Below are positions 1-5,906 of a stretch of 42,026 nt of DNA, piece after piece. The notes under the pieces are model-generated. The model made no database searches. It saw only the letters and a list, made by a program, of their open reading frames with translations, and was not told the origin of the DNA. Within the stretch, counting starts at the first letter, position 1. Each line of letters opens with the position of its first letter. Source of the DNA: a virus; the IMG/VR virus record IMGVR_UViG_3300021403_000026, positions 1 through 42,026 of that record; one strand, given 5' to 3'. Both the position numbers and the translations under genes were made by a program.

Positions 1-113
1 ACATCTTCATTCGTGACGTTTTCGTTTCCTAACCGCGCCGCGCCTGGTTTTGATCTTAGGTACTCGGGCACTTCCTGAATTGCCATGCTTTCCTTTTTTT
101 GTATTGCTTTCAT
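1..113 (-). CDS. Partial second copy of the 5' end of the ssDNA-binding-type gene
   Basis: This is the start of the gene that is complete at 41225-41992, repeated because the contig ends overlap. Translation begins at the ATG at 113 after a GAGGAAAAC Shine-Dalgarno site and runs off the left edge after about 37 codons. In the closed circle there is only one gene. It shows that the minus-strand operon at 1-9353 continues into the minus-strand operon at the right end. Confidence 0.85.
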   Translation of the reverse strand, partial: MKAIQKKESMAIQEVPEYLRSKPGAARLGNENVTNED

Positions 114-147
114 GTTTTCCTCGTTTCGTTTTTAGTTTTATTGGTAC
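1..147. repeat. Left copy of terminal direct repeat
   Basis: These 147 bases recur at the right end (41880-42026). The two copies differ only at three positions near the inner edge of this copy (127 C/T, 135 G/T, 140 A/T). This is what a circular or terminally redundant phage genome looks like when assembled as a linear contig. The mismatches cluster in a T-rich stretch at the extreme contig end, so low-coverage assembly error is the simplest explanation for them. The length fits an assembly overlap as well as a biological repeat. Confidence 0.95.
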
Positions 148-909
148 CCTTACTCGTCCTGTGCTTCCGATTGCTCCGCACCACCTCGCAATCTGATCGA
201 GGTCTTCAAAAACACCGCCGTCCCCGGCAGCGGCGGCTGGCCCGCTACTAGGCGCTCCTTGTTTAGCGCGTTCATTGTTTGCCATGAGAGAGTAAGTAAG
301 TTTTGCAGTTTCTCCTTCTTGACTGCCAACAACAACGAAGCTTGATCTATTACCGAGCTGTAAGGCTCCGTCTGCTGGAAGCACGATAGGCCGCTCTCCA
401 ACGTTATCTTTGTTAGGCCGGAAGCTTCGAAGTTCTCGACCAAAAGCTGTGAGAGGGCTTCTAACTCGATGTTCGCCTTGCTGATTACTTCCTCTAAGTT
501 CTTTTTCGTCTGCCGCACCGAGCTGAACATCTTCACTAATTCCGAAGTTTCTAGCTGCAGGCATTTGCTCTTGTATTCTTCCACTTTCTGTTGGAAGCTC
601 GGCTCCTGTTCGAACGCCGGCAGCTTGCCCTTCAACTTGTCGTATTTGCCCATCGCTCCCCCTTGGAATGGATTGTGAAATCCGTCCATCTTTTTCAATT
701 TCCAGCTTTATTTCCATGCATGCGCGACACGTCAGGAAGTGCGTTACCGCGCCCGATTCCCACTTGCCTGCTTCGTCGTACTTTTCGTGAAACGTTACGG
801 CGTGGCCAAAGCGCTGCATCTGTTCGATAATGAATTGCACGTTGCGCAGCTCATCGGGGCCGTGCAGTGGCGTCGTGCCTAGCTTGAAGATGTTCACCCA
901 GTACTCCAT
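7..909 (-). CDS. Early protein, about 75 credible residues then a suspicious overlapping reading frame
   Basis: Only the first part looks like a natural protein: roughly residues 1-75, beginning MEYWVNIFKL and containing a TCRAC cysteine pair. From about residue 80 the frame lies over the whole coiled-coil gene at 150-653 in another phase. It becomes rich in Gly, Arg and Ser and ends over the start of the next gene in the circle. I think the original stop was lost through a frameshift or sequencing error near the GGGGG run at about 656-660, or that the frame is open by chance. I do not recognise the N-terminal domain. The start nearly abuts the preceding gene, as elsewhere in this operon. Confidence 0.35.
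   Translation of the reverse strand: MEYWVNIFKLGTTPLHGPDELRNVQFIIEQMQRFGHAVTFHEKYDEAGKWESGAVTHFLTCRACMEIKLEIEKDGRISQSIPRGSDGQIRQVEGQAAGVRTGAELPTESGRIQEQMPAARNFGISEDVQLGAADEKELRGSNQQGEHRVRSPLTAFGRELRSFRPNKDNVGERPIVLPADGALQLGNRSSFVVVGSQEGETAKLTYSLMANNERAKQGAPSSGPAAAAGDGGVFEDLDQIARWCGAIGSTGRVRVPIKLKTKRGKHESNTKKGKHGNSGSARVPKIKTRRGAVRKRKRHE
150..653 (-). CDS. Coiled-coil early protein, function unknown
   Basis: The 167-residue product is Lys-, Glu- and Leu-rich with long predicted helices (KVEEYKSKCLQL, KNLEEVISKANIELEAL), consistent with a coiled coil. A longer frame starts at 698, but the ATG at 653 follows a strong AAGGGGGAGCG ribosome site and begins MGKYDKLKGKL, so I chose it. In the closed circle it lies just upstream of the ssDNA-binding-type gene, suggesting a role in DNA metabolism or host takeover. 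I do not recognise a family. An alternative frame on the same strand (7-909) covers it completely and is probably not real over this stretch. Confidence 0.75.
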   Translation of the reverse strand: MGKYDKLKGKLPAFEQEPSFQQKVEEYKSKCLQLETSELVKMFSSVRQTKKNLEEVISKANIELEALSQLLVENFEASGLTKITLESGLSCFQQTEPYSSVIDQASLLLAVKKEKLQNLLTLSWQTMNALNKERLVAGQPPLPGTAVFLKTSIRLRGGAEQSEAQDE

Positions 910-910
910 T

Positions 911-1093
911 TCACGCCTGCTTATCCCAAATGTTACCGAGAATTTCTTTTTGCTTTTCTGAAAGGTTGCGTCGTCGCGTCCACTGATCGCTAACCGATTC
1001 GAAAAATTGTTGCTCCCATTCTGTAAGCTGATCGATATTCATGCCGGTCATAATATAATCAATCGCTTTATCGGTCATCTCTTCTTGCTTCAT
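911..1093 (-). CDS. Small acidic early protein
   Basis: The 60-residue product is predicted to be all helical and ends LSEKQKEILGNIWDKQA. I recall similar tails in small phage proteins of unknown role that carry an LSxKQ...L...W/Y pattern. Its ATG overlaps the stop of the preceding gene by four bases (ATGA), so it is probably translated by coupling. No enzymatic motif is visible. Confidence 0.75.
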   Translation of the reverse strand: MKQEEMTDKAIDYIMTGMNIDQLTEWEQQFFESVSDQWTRRRNLSEKQKEILGNIWDKQA

Positions 1094-1287
1094 ATGCCAT
1101 CCTGCTCAGTAAAAGATTCTCGGAATGCTTGCTCTGGACTCATGCCATCATCAAAGCACTCGCGCCAGTAGTCCGCCGTTCTGTCAATAACATGCTCGGC
1201 TTCTGACATGGCGAACGAAGCAACTTGATTAAGCCATAGGCCGAAGCGTTCTTCCACGCGATCCTGCACGGTTCGATGTCGCGTCAC
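1090..1287 (-). CDS. Small early protein with GTG start
   Basis: The 65-residue product contains acidic helices (MSEAEHVIDRTADYWRECF) and no motif I recognise. An ATG at 1314 would give 74 residues but has no ribosome site. The GTG at 1287 follows AGGAGGAATT directly and overlaps the stop of the HTH gene upstream as GTGA, so I chose it. Its own stop overlaps the next gene as ATGA. The pattern is a chain of translationally coupled small genes. Confidence 0.7.
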   Translation of the reverse strand: MTRHRTVQDRVEERFGLWLNQVASFAMSEAEHVIDRTADYWRECFDDGMSPEQAFRESFTEQDGI

Positions 1288-1445
1288 AATTCCTCCTCTT
1301 TCAACTTGAGCCATACGTACTGCTTAGAGATGCTGAACCCCTGCATCTCTAATTGGCGCGCTATCTCGGAGTACGAACAACCGAGCTTGCGTAGCTTTAC
1401 CGCCTGCTTGCGCACTGCGGGCCATAGCTTTACTTTTGGTTCCAC
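1284..1445 (-). CDS. Small helix-turn-helix DNA-binding protein (GTG start)
   Basis: This 53-residue frame lacks an ATG start at its beginning and is easily missed. It starts with GTG at 1445, inside the last codons of the upstream gene, and ends at a TGA that overlaps the next gene's GTG. The segment KLRKLGCSYSEIARQL followed by SISKQYVWLKL fits the helix-turn-helix of resolvase or homeodomain-like folds: helix, tight turn at Gly-Cys-Ser, recognition helix. It could be a small early transcription regulator or a terminase-like HTH fragment. The coupling on both sides and the coherent protein support a real gene. The DNA target cannot be read from the sequence. Confidence 0.7.
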   Translation of the reverse strand: MEPKVKLWPAVRKQAVKLRKLGCSYSEIARQLEMQGFSISKQYVWLKLKEEEL

Positions 1446-1663
1446 AGTCGCTCCAATTCACGCAAGGATTTAATTTCATCGCGCATTACGTCGAGTGTAC
1501 GTATTTGGATCGAACGATCTTCTTGTTCGTAACTCAGGATGGCGCGCGAGAGTTGTTTTGAGCAATCGGCTTCGTATCGGTCACGCTCCGAACGTTCACG
1601 CAACGCGCGTAGCCTCTGACGAGCCTCGCTATTTAACACCTTGAAATCATCAGTCCTGTGCAT
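1430..1663 (-). CDS. Small charged helical early protein
   Basis: The 77-residue product is rich in Arg, Glu and Leu (LRALRERSERDRYEA, LRELERLWNQK), so it is likely a short helical or coiled-coil protein. The ATG at 1663 follows AAAGGAGCTTAACG, a strong ribosome site lying inside the end of the helicase gene, and the two genes overlap by 14 bases. Its stop overlaps the GTG start of the HTH gene downstream. I do not recognise a family. Confidence 0.75.
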   Translation of the reverse strand: MHRTDDFKVLNSEARQRLRALRERSERDRYEADCSKQLSRAILSYEQEDRSIQIRTLDVMRDEIKSLRELERLWNQK

Positions 1664-3212
1664 CGTTAAGCTCCTTTCGCCATTCTTGACAAGTAAGGTC
1701 AGCTACGTTTTTCTTTTCGCGTAACGCCTTGAAGATTACATGGTCAATCGTGTGCTGGCCTTTTGGCCCGGTAGCCAGCACGTCGATATACGTGACTTGG
1801 TTTACTTGCCCAGGCCGGTGGCAGCGGTCCTCGGATTGGAGACGCATCCCCAACGCGAAGTCGTTACTCAGATAGATTGCTTCGCTCGCCGCTACGAGGT
1901 TCAGGCCGTGGCCTCCGGCGTGAGGTTGAGCAATCAAGACGTAAGTCGCCCCACCGTAATCCGTAAGAGCATTGTCAGAAAAATATTTTACAGCAATATC
2001 TCGCTCAATTTTTGCCTGTCCTCCGTAAAGTTCAAAGGTATAGCGAACTTTCCCTGATTTTTCATTGTAAGAGCGAAGCGCTTCTGCAAGCCGTTCTCGC
2101 TCGCGCCGCCAACGGCACCATACGATTACGGCTTTTGCTGTGCATTCTTCGGTTAGGTACTCTACGGCCCAGCGGAGTTTTTCGTCGGACAAATCCTGCA
2201 TAGACGGACTGAAAATAGGCAAATCGAGATCATTTGGATCTTGTGGAGTTGGACCGTTGCCTAATATGCCACTTGTTAACTGCGCGAGCCGCATTAAACG
2301 AACTGCCGCGTTTGGCTCCATGCGCTTTTCGCTAGCCGCGCCAAGCGAAATGAGCGCATCTCTCTTTAGCTCCTGGTAACGCTTCCAACTTTCTACGGAA
2401 AGCGCTACTTCGCGCTCGGTGTATAGCTTCGCCGGCAAGTCAAGGCAATCTTTCTTCTCGCGCCTTAGCACAAAGGGAGAAATTCTTTGTGCTAATTCAC
2501 CCAGGTTCTTATACTCGACGACTTGCTGAAAGCTGCGGCCTGCGAACTTCTGCGTGCGCATCGTGCAGTACGAGTAGCGAAAGTTGTAAAAGTTCTTGAA
2601 ATACTCGCCTAGAATCTTTTCGTCTAGAATTTGCATTTGACTCCAAAGATCGAGCGGCGAATTTGTTACCGGCGTGCCATTGAGCAGAACGCAGCGCGCG
2701 CAATGCTTTCTCAAACGAAGAACAGCTTTCGTTTGAGAAGCGGAGCGGTTCTTAACGTAGCTGGATTCGTCTAAAATGAGAAGCGCTTTAAGACTCGCGA
2801 TCTTTTCCGTAAGAGTTCCGAGGTGCGCGGCGCTACGTAACCACTCGTAATTCGTTACAACCCAATCGAGATTTGGTTGCGGCGTTTCGTAGCGATCCTC
2901 CCAAACTTCTTTGAAATCTTTACGGAATTCATAAACACGATTGCGCATCCAGCTATGCTTCTTAATCTCGCCAATCTCTTTATCGAGCCATACGCAGCGA
3001 ACGCTAGCGGGCGCGACGATCACTACGGTATCGATCTTCCCTTGTTCTGCTAGGATGCAGGCGGCGTCGATCACTTGCTTCGACTTTCCTGCGCCCATCT
3101 CATCGAAAAGCGCGAATGCTTCATGCTCTACCAATGCTTTAATTCCTACGCGCTGGTGCTCGAACGGCAGCGTCTTAAAAGCGTATTCGATGATCATAGG
3201 CTCAGTTTTCAT
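1650..3212 (-). CDS. SNF2-family DNA helicase/translocase
   Basis: The 520-residue ATPase has superfamily 2 motifs in order: a Walker A variant DEMGAGKSK (about residues 37-45), a DExx box LDES (about 146-149), LNGTPVTN (motif III), and near the C-terminus GHGLNL and HRPGQ (motifs V and VI). HRPGQ is characteristic of SNF2 proteins, so it should move on double-stranded DNA using ATP. Phage relatives are found in replication and recombination modules. The ATG at 3212 overlaps the stop of a small membrane-protein gene as ATGA, so I prefer it to the ATG at 3272. There is no added nuclease domain, but a separate VRR-NUC nuclease lies just upstream in the operon; that pairing is common in phages. 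Confidence 0.93.
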   Translation of the reverse strand: MKTEPMIIEYAFKTLPFEHQRVGIKALVEHEAFALFDEMGAGKSKQVIDAACILAEQGKIDTVVIVAPASVRCVWLDKEIGEIKKHSWMRNRVYEFRKDFKEVWEDRYETPQPNLDWVVTNYEWLRSAAHLGTLTEKIASLKALLILDESSYVKNRSASQTKAVLRLRKHCARCVLLNGTPVTNSPLDLWSQMQILDEKILGEYFKNFYNFRYSYCTMRTQKFAGRSFQQVVEYKNLGELAQRISPFVLRREKKDCLDLPAKLYTEREVALSVESWKRYQELKRDALISLGAASEKRMEPNAAVRLMRLAQLTSGILGNGPTPQDPNDLDLPIFSPSMQDLSDEKLRWAVEYLTEECTAKAVIVWCRWRRERERLAEALRSYNEKSGKVRYTFELYGGQAKIERDIAVKYFSDNALTDYGGATYVLIAQPHAGGHGLNLVAASEAIYLSNDFALGMRLQSEDRCHRPGQVNQVTYIDVLATGPKGQHTIDHVIFKALREKKNVADLTCQEWRKELNDAQD

Positions 3213-3334
3213 GGCAGCTCTGCAACCCAGCGCTCGATTAGCGGTACGCCGAACAAGATCAGCCATAGGCATAGCGCGCAGAAGAGCATTAAGATGCTAA
3301 TCGAGATCGTAAAAGCTTGTTTGTCTGTAAGCAT
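3209..3334 (-). CDS. Small single-span membrane protein
   Basis: This 41-residue frame is one hydrophobic helix (ISISILMLFCALCLWLILFG) with a short polar start (MLTDKQA) and a charged end (IERWVAELP). It is preceded by AAAGGTGGACG at good spacing and by a sigma70-like promoter at 3352-3380. Its stop overlaps the helicase ATG as ATGA. It is the first gene after that promoter. Early phage mini-membrane proteins can alter host membrane functions, block superinfection or act as holins or antiholins; the sequence does not say which. Confidence 0.72.
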   Translation of the reverse strand: MLTDKQAFTISISILMLFCALCLWLILFGVPLIERWVAELP

Positions 3335-3351
3335 CGTCCACCTTTTAAACA

Positions 3352-3380
3352 TATTTACGCTTCTTTCTGTTTGTTGTCAA
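3352..3380 (-). promoter_or_regulatory. Sigma70-like early promoter, copy 2
   Basis: On the minus strand there is a perfect TTGACA (3375-3380), a 17-base spacer and TAAATA (3352-3357). The first spacer bases (ACAAAC) and the last (AAGCG) are identical to those of the promoter at 6946-6974, so the pair looks like a conserved phage promoter. It would drive the small membrane-protein gene, the helicase and genes beyond. The position, in a 53-base gap of an otherwise overlapping operon, supports the call. Confidence 0.75.
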
Positions 3381-3387
3381 GTATTAT

Positions 3388-3762
3388 TTAGAACATTCTC
3401 CTCATTCTTTCGACCAGCTCCGCGAATGTCAGCTCCGGCCCATCTGTCCAACTTGCCGCTTCGCGCGCCAGGAACAAATATCCGTTCTTAGTAGTAGCGT
3501 TCCAGACGCAGTACCAAGCGTTTAAGCGTTTCGCCATCTCGAATTGTAGCGGCATAAAGACGCCTTGCTTCGCGCTGCCCGTGTGCGGGCGTCCGATGAG
3601 CTTCACCTCGCACCACGTTGTATGGTTATCGCTATCGTAGCGCGTGACGCTGAAGTCCGGGACTCCCGCCGTCATCGGGTTAATATGCTTAATGACTACC
3701 GCGTCCGGTAGCGCTTGGCGCAGCGCGCGCAGTAGGCGTTGCGTAAATTGAGATTCGGTCAT
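3388..3762 (-). CDS. VRR-NUC domain nuclease
   Basis: The 124-residue product shows the PD-(D/E)XK pattern of VRR-NUC enzymes: GVPDFSV (about residues 33-39), then WCEVKL (about 50-55) and a helix with a conserved Gln (PLQFEMAKRL). These nucleases cut branched or structured DNA; stand-alone phage versions probably process replication or recombination intermediates. It sits upstream of the SNF2 helicase on the same strand, and the two may act together. The ATG at 3762 is immediately next to the stop of the preceding gene. The length is typical of the stand-alone family. Confidence 0.88.
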   Translation of the reverse strand: MTESQFTQRLLRALRQALPDAVVIKHINPMTAGVPDFSVTRYDSDNHTTWCEVKLIGRPHTGSAKQGVFMPLQFEMAKRLNAWYCVWNATTKNGYLFLAREAASWTDGPELTFAELVERMRRMF

Positions 3763-4008
3763 TCAATCCGCCTGTATTTGGTGCTCGCAAAGCGATCTAT
3801 AATCAGCCATTGGTGCATCCGGCCAAAGCTTTTTAACGTCTTCTTCGTGAATTAGATAAAGTATTTCATCGTACGGCCCGATTCCCCACCGCTTTACTCT
3901 TACAATTTTTCCAATTGTTTCTTGCCATCGATTCAATTTATCGCCAAATTGATAATAATGGCAGGAATAATCAACTGGCGCGATTCGCACTGGCTGCCAT
4001 TCGCTCAT
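3763..4008 (-). CDS. Small early protein, paralogue of 4497-4760
   Basis: The 81-residue product resembles the protein at 4497-4760. Both start M-x-[ED]-W-x-x-V-[RK]-I-A, have a central IRVK or IVRVK and end with an [I/L]CEH motif (SLCEHQI here, FICEHYI there). The two flank an unrelated pair of genes, so a local duplication followed by divergence is likely. A strong GGAGG-type site precedes its ATG, and its start overlaps the upstream gene by four bases. Function unknown. Confidence 0.75.
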   Translation of the reverse strand: MSEWQPVRIAPVDYSCHYYQFGDKLNRWQETIGKIVRVKRWGIGPYDEILYLIHEEDVKKLWPDAPMADYRSLCEHQIQAD

Positions 4009-4205
4009 CTTATCCTCCGGTAAGAGCTATTCGCTCCGTAAAGAAACAGCAGATCGTCAAGAAACCTATTCCATGCCGCTTTTGTTACCGAGATATATTC
4101 ATTGTTTGTTAACCGTAAAGTTAGGTGCGCGTGACTAGAGCGATGCTCGAAATTAGCGGCACTCATTTCTTGCCGTACGTTGCCGCGCTTATACAGTTCG
4201 GTCAT
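4005..4205 (-). CDS. Small early protein
   Basis: The 66-residue product (MTELYKRGNVRQEM...) has a likely strand-helix C-terminal half (LTLRLTNNEYISVTKAAWNR). Its ATG lies 17 bases inside the end of the TubC-N-like gene, and its stop overlaps the next start as ATGA. A second Met at residue 14 could be the true start, but neither site has a strong Shine-Dalgarno. No family recognised. Confidence 0.65.
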   Translation of the reverse strand: MTELYKRGNVRQEMSAANFEHRSSHAHLTLRLTNNEYISVTKAAWNRFLDDLLFLYGANSSYRRIR

Positions 4206-4500
4206 GATGGTACGCGCTCCTCGGCGGATGCAGATTTACGTTCGGCCCTACGGCGTAGCAACCGGCGCAGGCAGGCGAGCCGCAGGCAGCCAGGTCGCTT
4301 TGGCGTTCGATCCTAGTAGGTCGAAGCTCGGAAACGAGGTAAACTACGATTTCCGGCTTATTGGCCCGCAAATCGGCCAGGAAAGCCTCCCGTTGGGTCT
4401 TTGGCCAGCACTTTGGCGGCGTGTAGAGCACCTTTTCGCCATCTAGGGCAAGTACGCAGCCTGCGGCGCGGGCGCTTAGGACTAGCTCTTTCGCTGTCAT
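4189..4500 (-). CDS. TubC-N-like domain protein with Cys-rich tail
   Basis: The first about 60 of 103 residues look like the TubC N-terminal docking domain: MTAKELVLSARAAGCVLALD, then GEKVLYTPPK and LRANKPEIVVYL. In polyketide and peptide synthetases that domain is a docking module. Single-domain copies also occur in phages, where the role is unknown. Residues about 72-82 (ACGSPACAGC) could bind zinc, and are followed by NLHPP. It overlaps both neighbours by a few bases. Because no synthetase is nearby, a protein-protein contact role is the most I would infer. Confidence 0.72.
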   Translation of the reverse strand: MTAKELVLSARAAGCVLALDGEKVLYTPPKCWPKTQREAFLADLRANKPEIVVYLVSELRPTRIERQSDLAACGSPACAGCYAVGPNVNLHPPRSAYHHDRTV

Positions 4501-4760
4501 AGTTCCTCGATGTAATGCTCACAGATAAAGCGCAGCTTGCTATCGCCACGAATGCGCTTCGAATCGGCAAGGCAAACTTCGTAGAATTTATACGAATCGC
4601 AGCCTACTTTGCGAAACGCCGCAGGGTTATACTTCTTCGCGAGTTTTACGCGAATGCGCGCGCCGGCCCAGCTTGCCCACGCCGTTAAGCTTTGCTCTTC
4701 TTGCTCCGTGTGCGCTTCGCGGTTCATCTTCGCTATTTTTACCGTGCGCCAATCGGTCAT
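4497..4760 (-). CDS. Small early protein, paralogue of 3763-4008
   Basis: The 87-residue product shares an N-terminal W-x-x-V-[RK]-I-A, a central IRVK and a terminal [I/L]CEH motif with the protein at 3763-4008. It differs by a longer basic middle (KLAKKYNPAAFRKVG). Start and stop each overlap neighbours by four bases. The Cys-Glu-His end could bind metal, but one Cys-His pair is not enough to claim a zinc finger. Confidence 0.75.
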   Translation of the reverse strand: MTDWRTVKIAKMNREAHTEQEEQSLTAWASWAGARIRVKLAKKYNPAAFRKVGCDSYKFYEVCLADSKRIRGDSKLRFICEHYIEEL

Positions 4761-5362
4761 TTAAATAGTACCTCTTGGCGTAAACGGTTCGCAGCGATCT
4801 CGCAGTAGCGTTCGTTTTTCTCGATGCCAATAGCTTCTCGGCCCATTTCTTTGGCGGCAACAAGCGTTGTGCCGGAGCCGCAGAAAGGGTCAATCGTTAA
4901 TTCTCCCACTGGGCATCCTGCACCCATAAGCCACTTCCAAAGATTTAACGGCTTTGCACTGGGATGTCCGGTATTTTGACCGTTCGCATTGGCGCTAAAT
5001 TCCTTTGCGTCAAACGGCATTGGATTTTCTCCGTAAATCAATATCGGCTCCCAATGAGAAAAGCGCTGCGCGCCAACAGCTCTTTGCACTGATCCTGGCC
5101 TAAACCAGCAAGCTGTCCAAAGTGGATTAGGATAAATCCATTGATTAGAATTTCCTGGAGTTACCATTACAATCTTCGCCAGCTTCCTAGCAACGCTTAA
5201 CCATTCAAGCGATGGAACGTAATTGTCCCAATCCGCCACACCAACGCCGTATGGCGGATCGGTTAAAACAAGATCGCAATTCGGCATCTCCGGCAACAGC
5301 TCAAAGCAATCACCGCAGTAAAGCGTCAAGCCGGATTCGCGATAATAAGGCTCAGGCAGCAA
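4757..5362 (-). CDS. Orphan DNA methyltransferase (N6-adenine or N4-cytosine), TTG start
   Basis: The 201-residue product has the catalytic motif TDPPYG near the N-terminus and the AdoMet motif DPFCGSGTT near the C-terminus. This order, catalytic before AdoMet motif, is that of beta-class amino-methyltransferases. It should transfer a methyl group to adenine N6 or cytosine N4. No endonuclease lies beside it, so it probably protects phage DNA from host restriction or marks regulatory sites. A longer frame from 5470 overlaps the upstream gene heavily. The TTG at 5362, preceded by AGGAGG at nine bases, gives the usual family start (LLPEPYYRESGLTLYCGDC), so I chose it. Target sequence cannot be predicted. 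Confidence 0.88.
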   Translation of the reverse strand: MLPEPYYRESGLTLYCGDCFELLPEMPNCDLVLTDPPYGVGVADWDNYVPSLEWLSVARKLAKIVMVTPGNSNQWIYPNPLWTACWFRPGSVQRAVGAQRFSHWEPILIYGENPMPFDAKEFSANANGQNTGHPSAKPLNLWKWLMGAGCPVGELTIDPFCGSGTTLVAAKEMGREAIGIEKNERYCEIAANRLRQEVLFK

Positions 5363-5906
5363 CGGCCTTCGCCTCCTCGCGCGTCTTGACGTACTTAATA
5401 AATCCCTGCTTCGCCATAACTGAAAGCGAAGCGCGTACCGTATTCTTCGGAGTTTTCCCTTCTGTTGCACCGGTCACGTTGCGATAAATCTTCGACCAAA
5501 GCTCATCGAAGGTAATTGCACCTTCCGCGACGATGGTTCTATACGCCAATGCCGCGAAGCTCTTCTTTTCGGGATTGGAGTATGCTTCATGCTTCTTACT
5601 CGTCGCTTCATAACGCACAACAAGCAAGCCTTTTACTTTTGCAACTTTCTTCTCACTTTTTGCCATTGTTTCTCCTTTTTCGTTTGATTTGATCCAACTC
5701 TCTACATCCTTCACTTCCGGGTGCGGCACCACTTGCGCATCATAACACCAATGCTCTTGTTTTGCGCCGCAATCAACAAGCGTCGAACCGGCGCAGTGCC
5801 TAACAACAACGCCGCGTATGCCCGTGGTGTGCGTTAAGATCAGCTCGAACGCAGCGCCTGCGGCGAGCGTCTTTAACAGCACTTCGCCCGGCTCGCAGCC
5901 CATCAT
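5352..5906 (-). CDS. Two-part early protein with a second, in-frame internal start
   Basis: The full frame is 184 residues. Residues 1-80 contain a small beta-rich unit (AFELILTHTTGIRGVVV...STLVDCG). Residues 81-184 start MAKSEKKVAKVKG and look like a winged helix (FDELWSKIY...VRASLSVMAKQGF). The ATG for residue 81, at 5666, is preceded by AAAAAGGAGAAACA, one of the best ribosome sites in the genome. So the gene may make both a 184- and a 104-residue protein, or it is two genes joined by loss of a stop codon. The first start overlaps the upstream gene as ATGA. No family recognised for either half. Confidence 0.72.
   Translation of the reverse strand: MMGCEPGEVLLKTLAAGAAFELILTHTTGIRGVVVRHCAGSTLVDCGAKQEHWCYDAQVVPHPEVKDVESWIKSNEKGETMAKSEKKVAKVKGLLVVRYEATSKKHEAYSNPEKKSFAALAYRTIVAEGAITFDELWSKIYRNVTGATEGKTPKNTVRASLSVMAKQGFIKYVKTREEAKAVAA
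5671..5680 (-). promoter_or_regulatory. Strong internal ribosome binding site
   Basis: On the minus strand AAAAAGGAGA lies just upstream of the in-frame ATG at 5666 inside the 184-residue gene. The same AAAGGAGAAACA leader precedes the ATG at 37651. It decides a likely second start that gives the 104-residue C-terminal protein alone. Confidence 0.75.
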
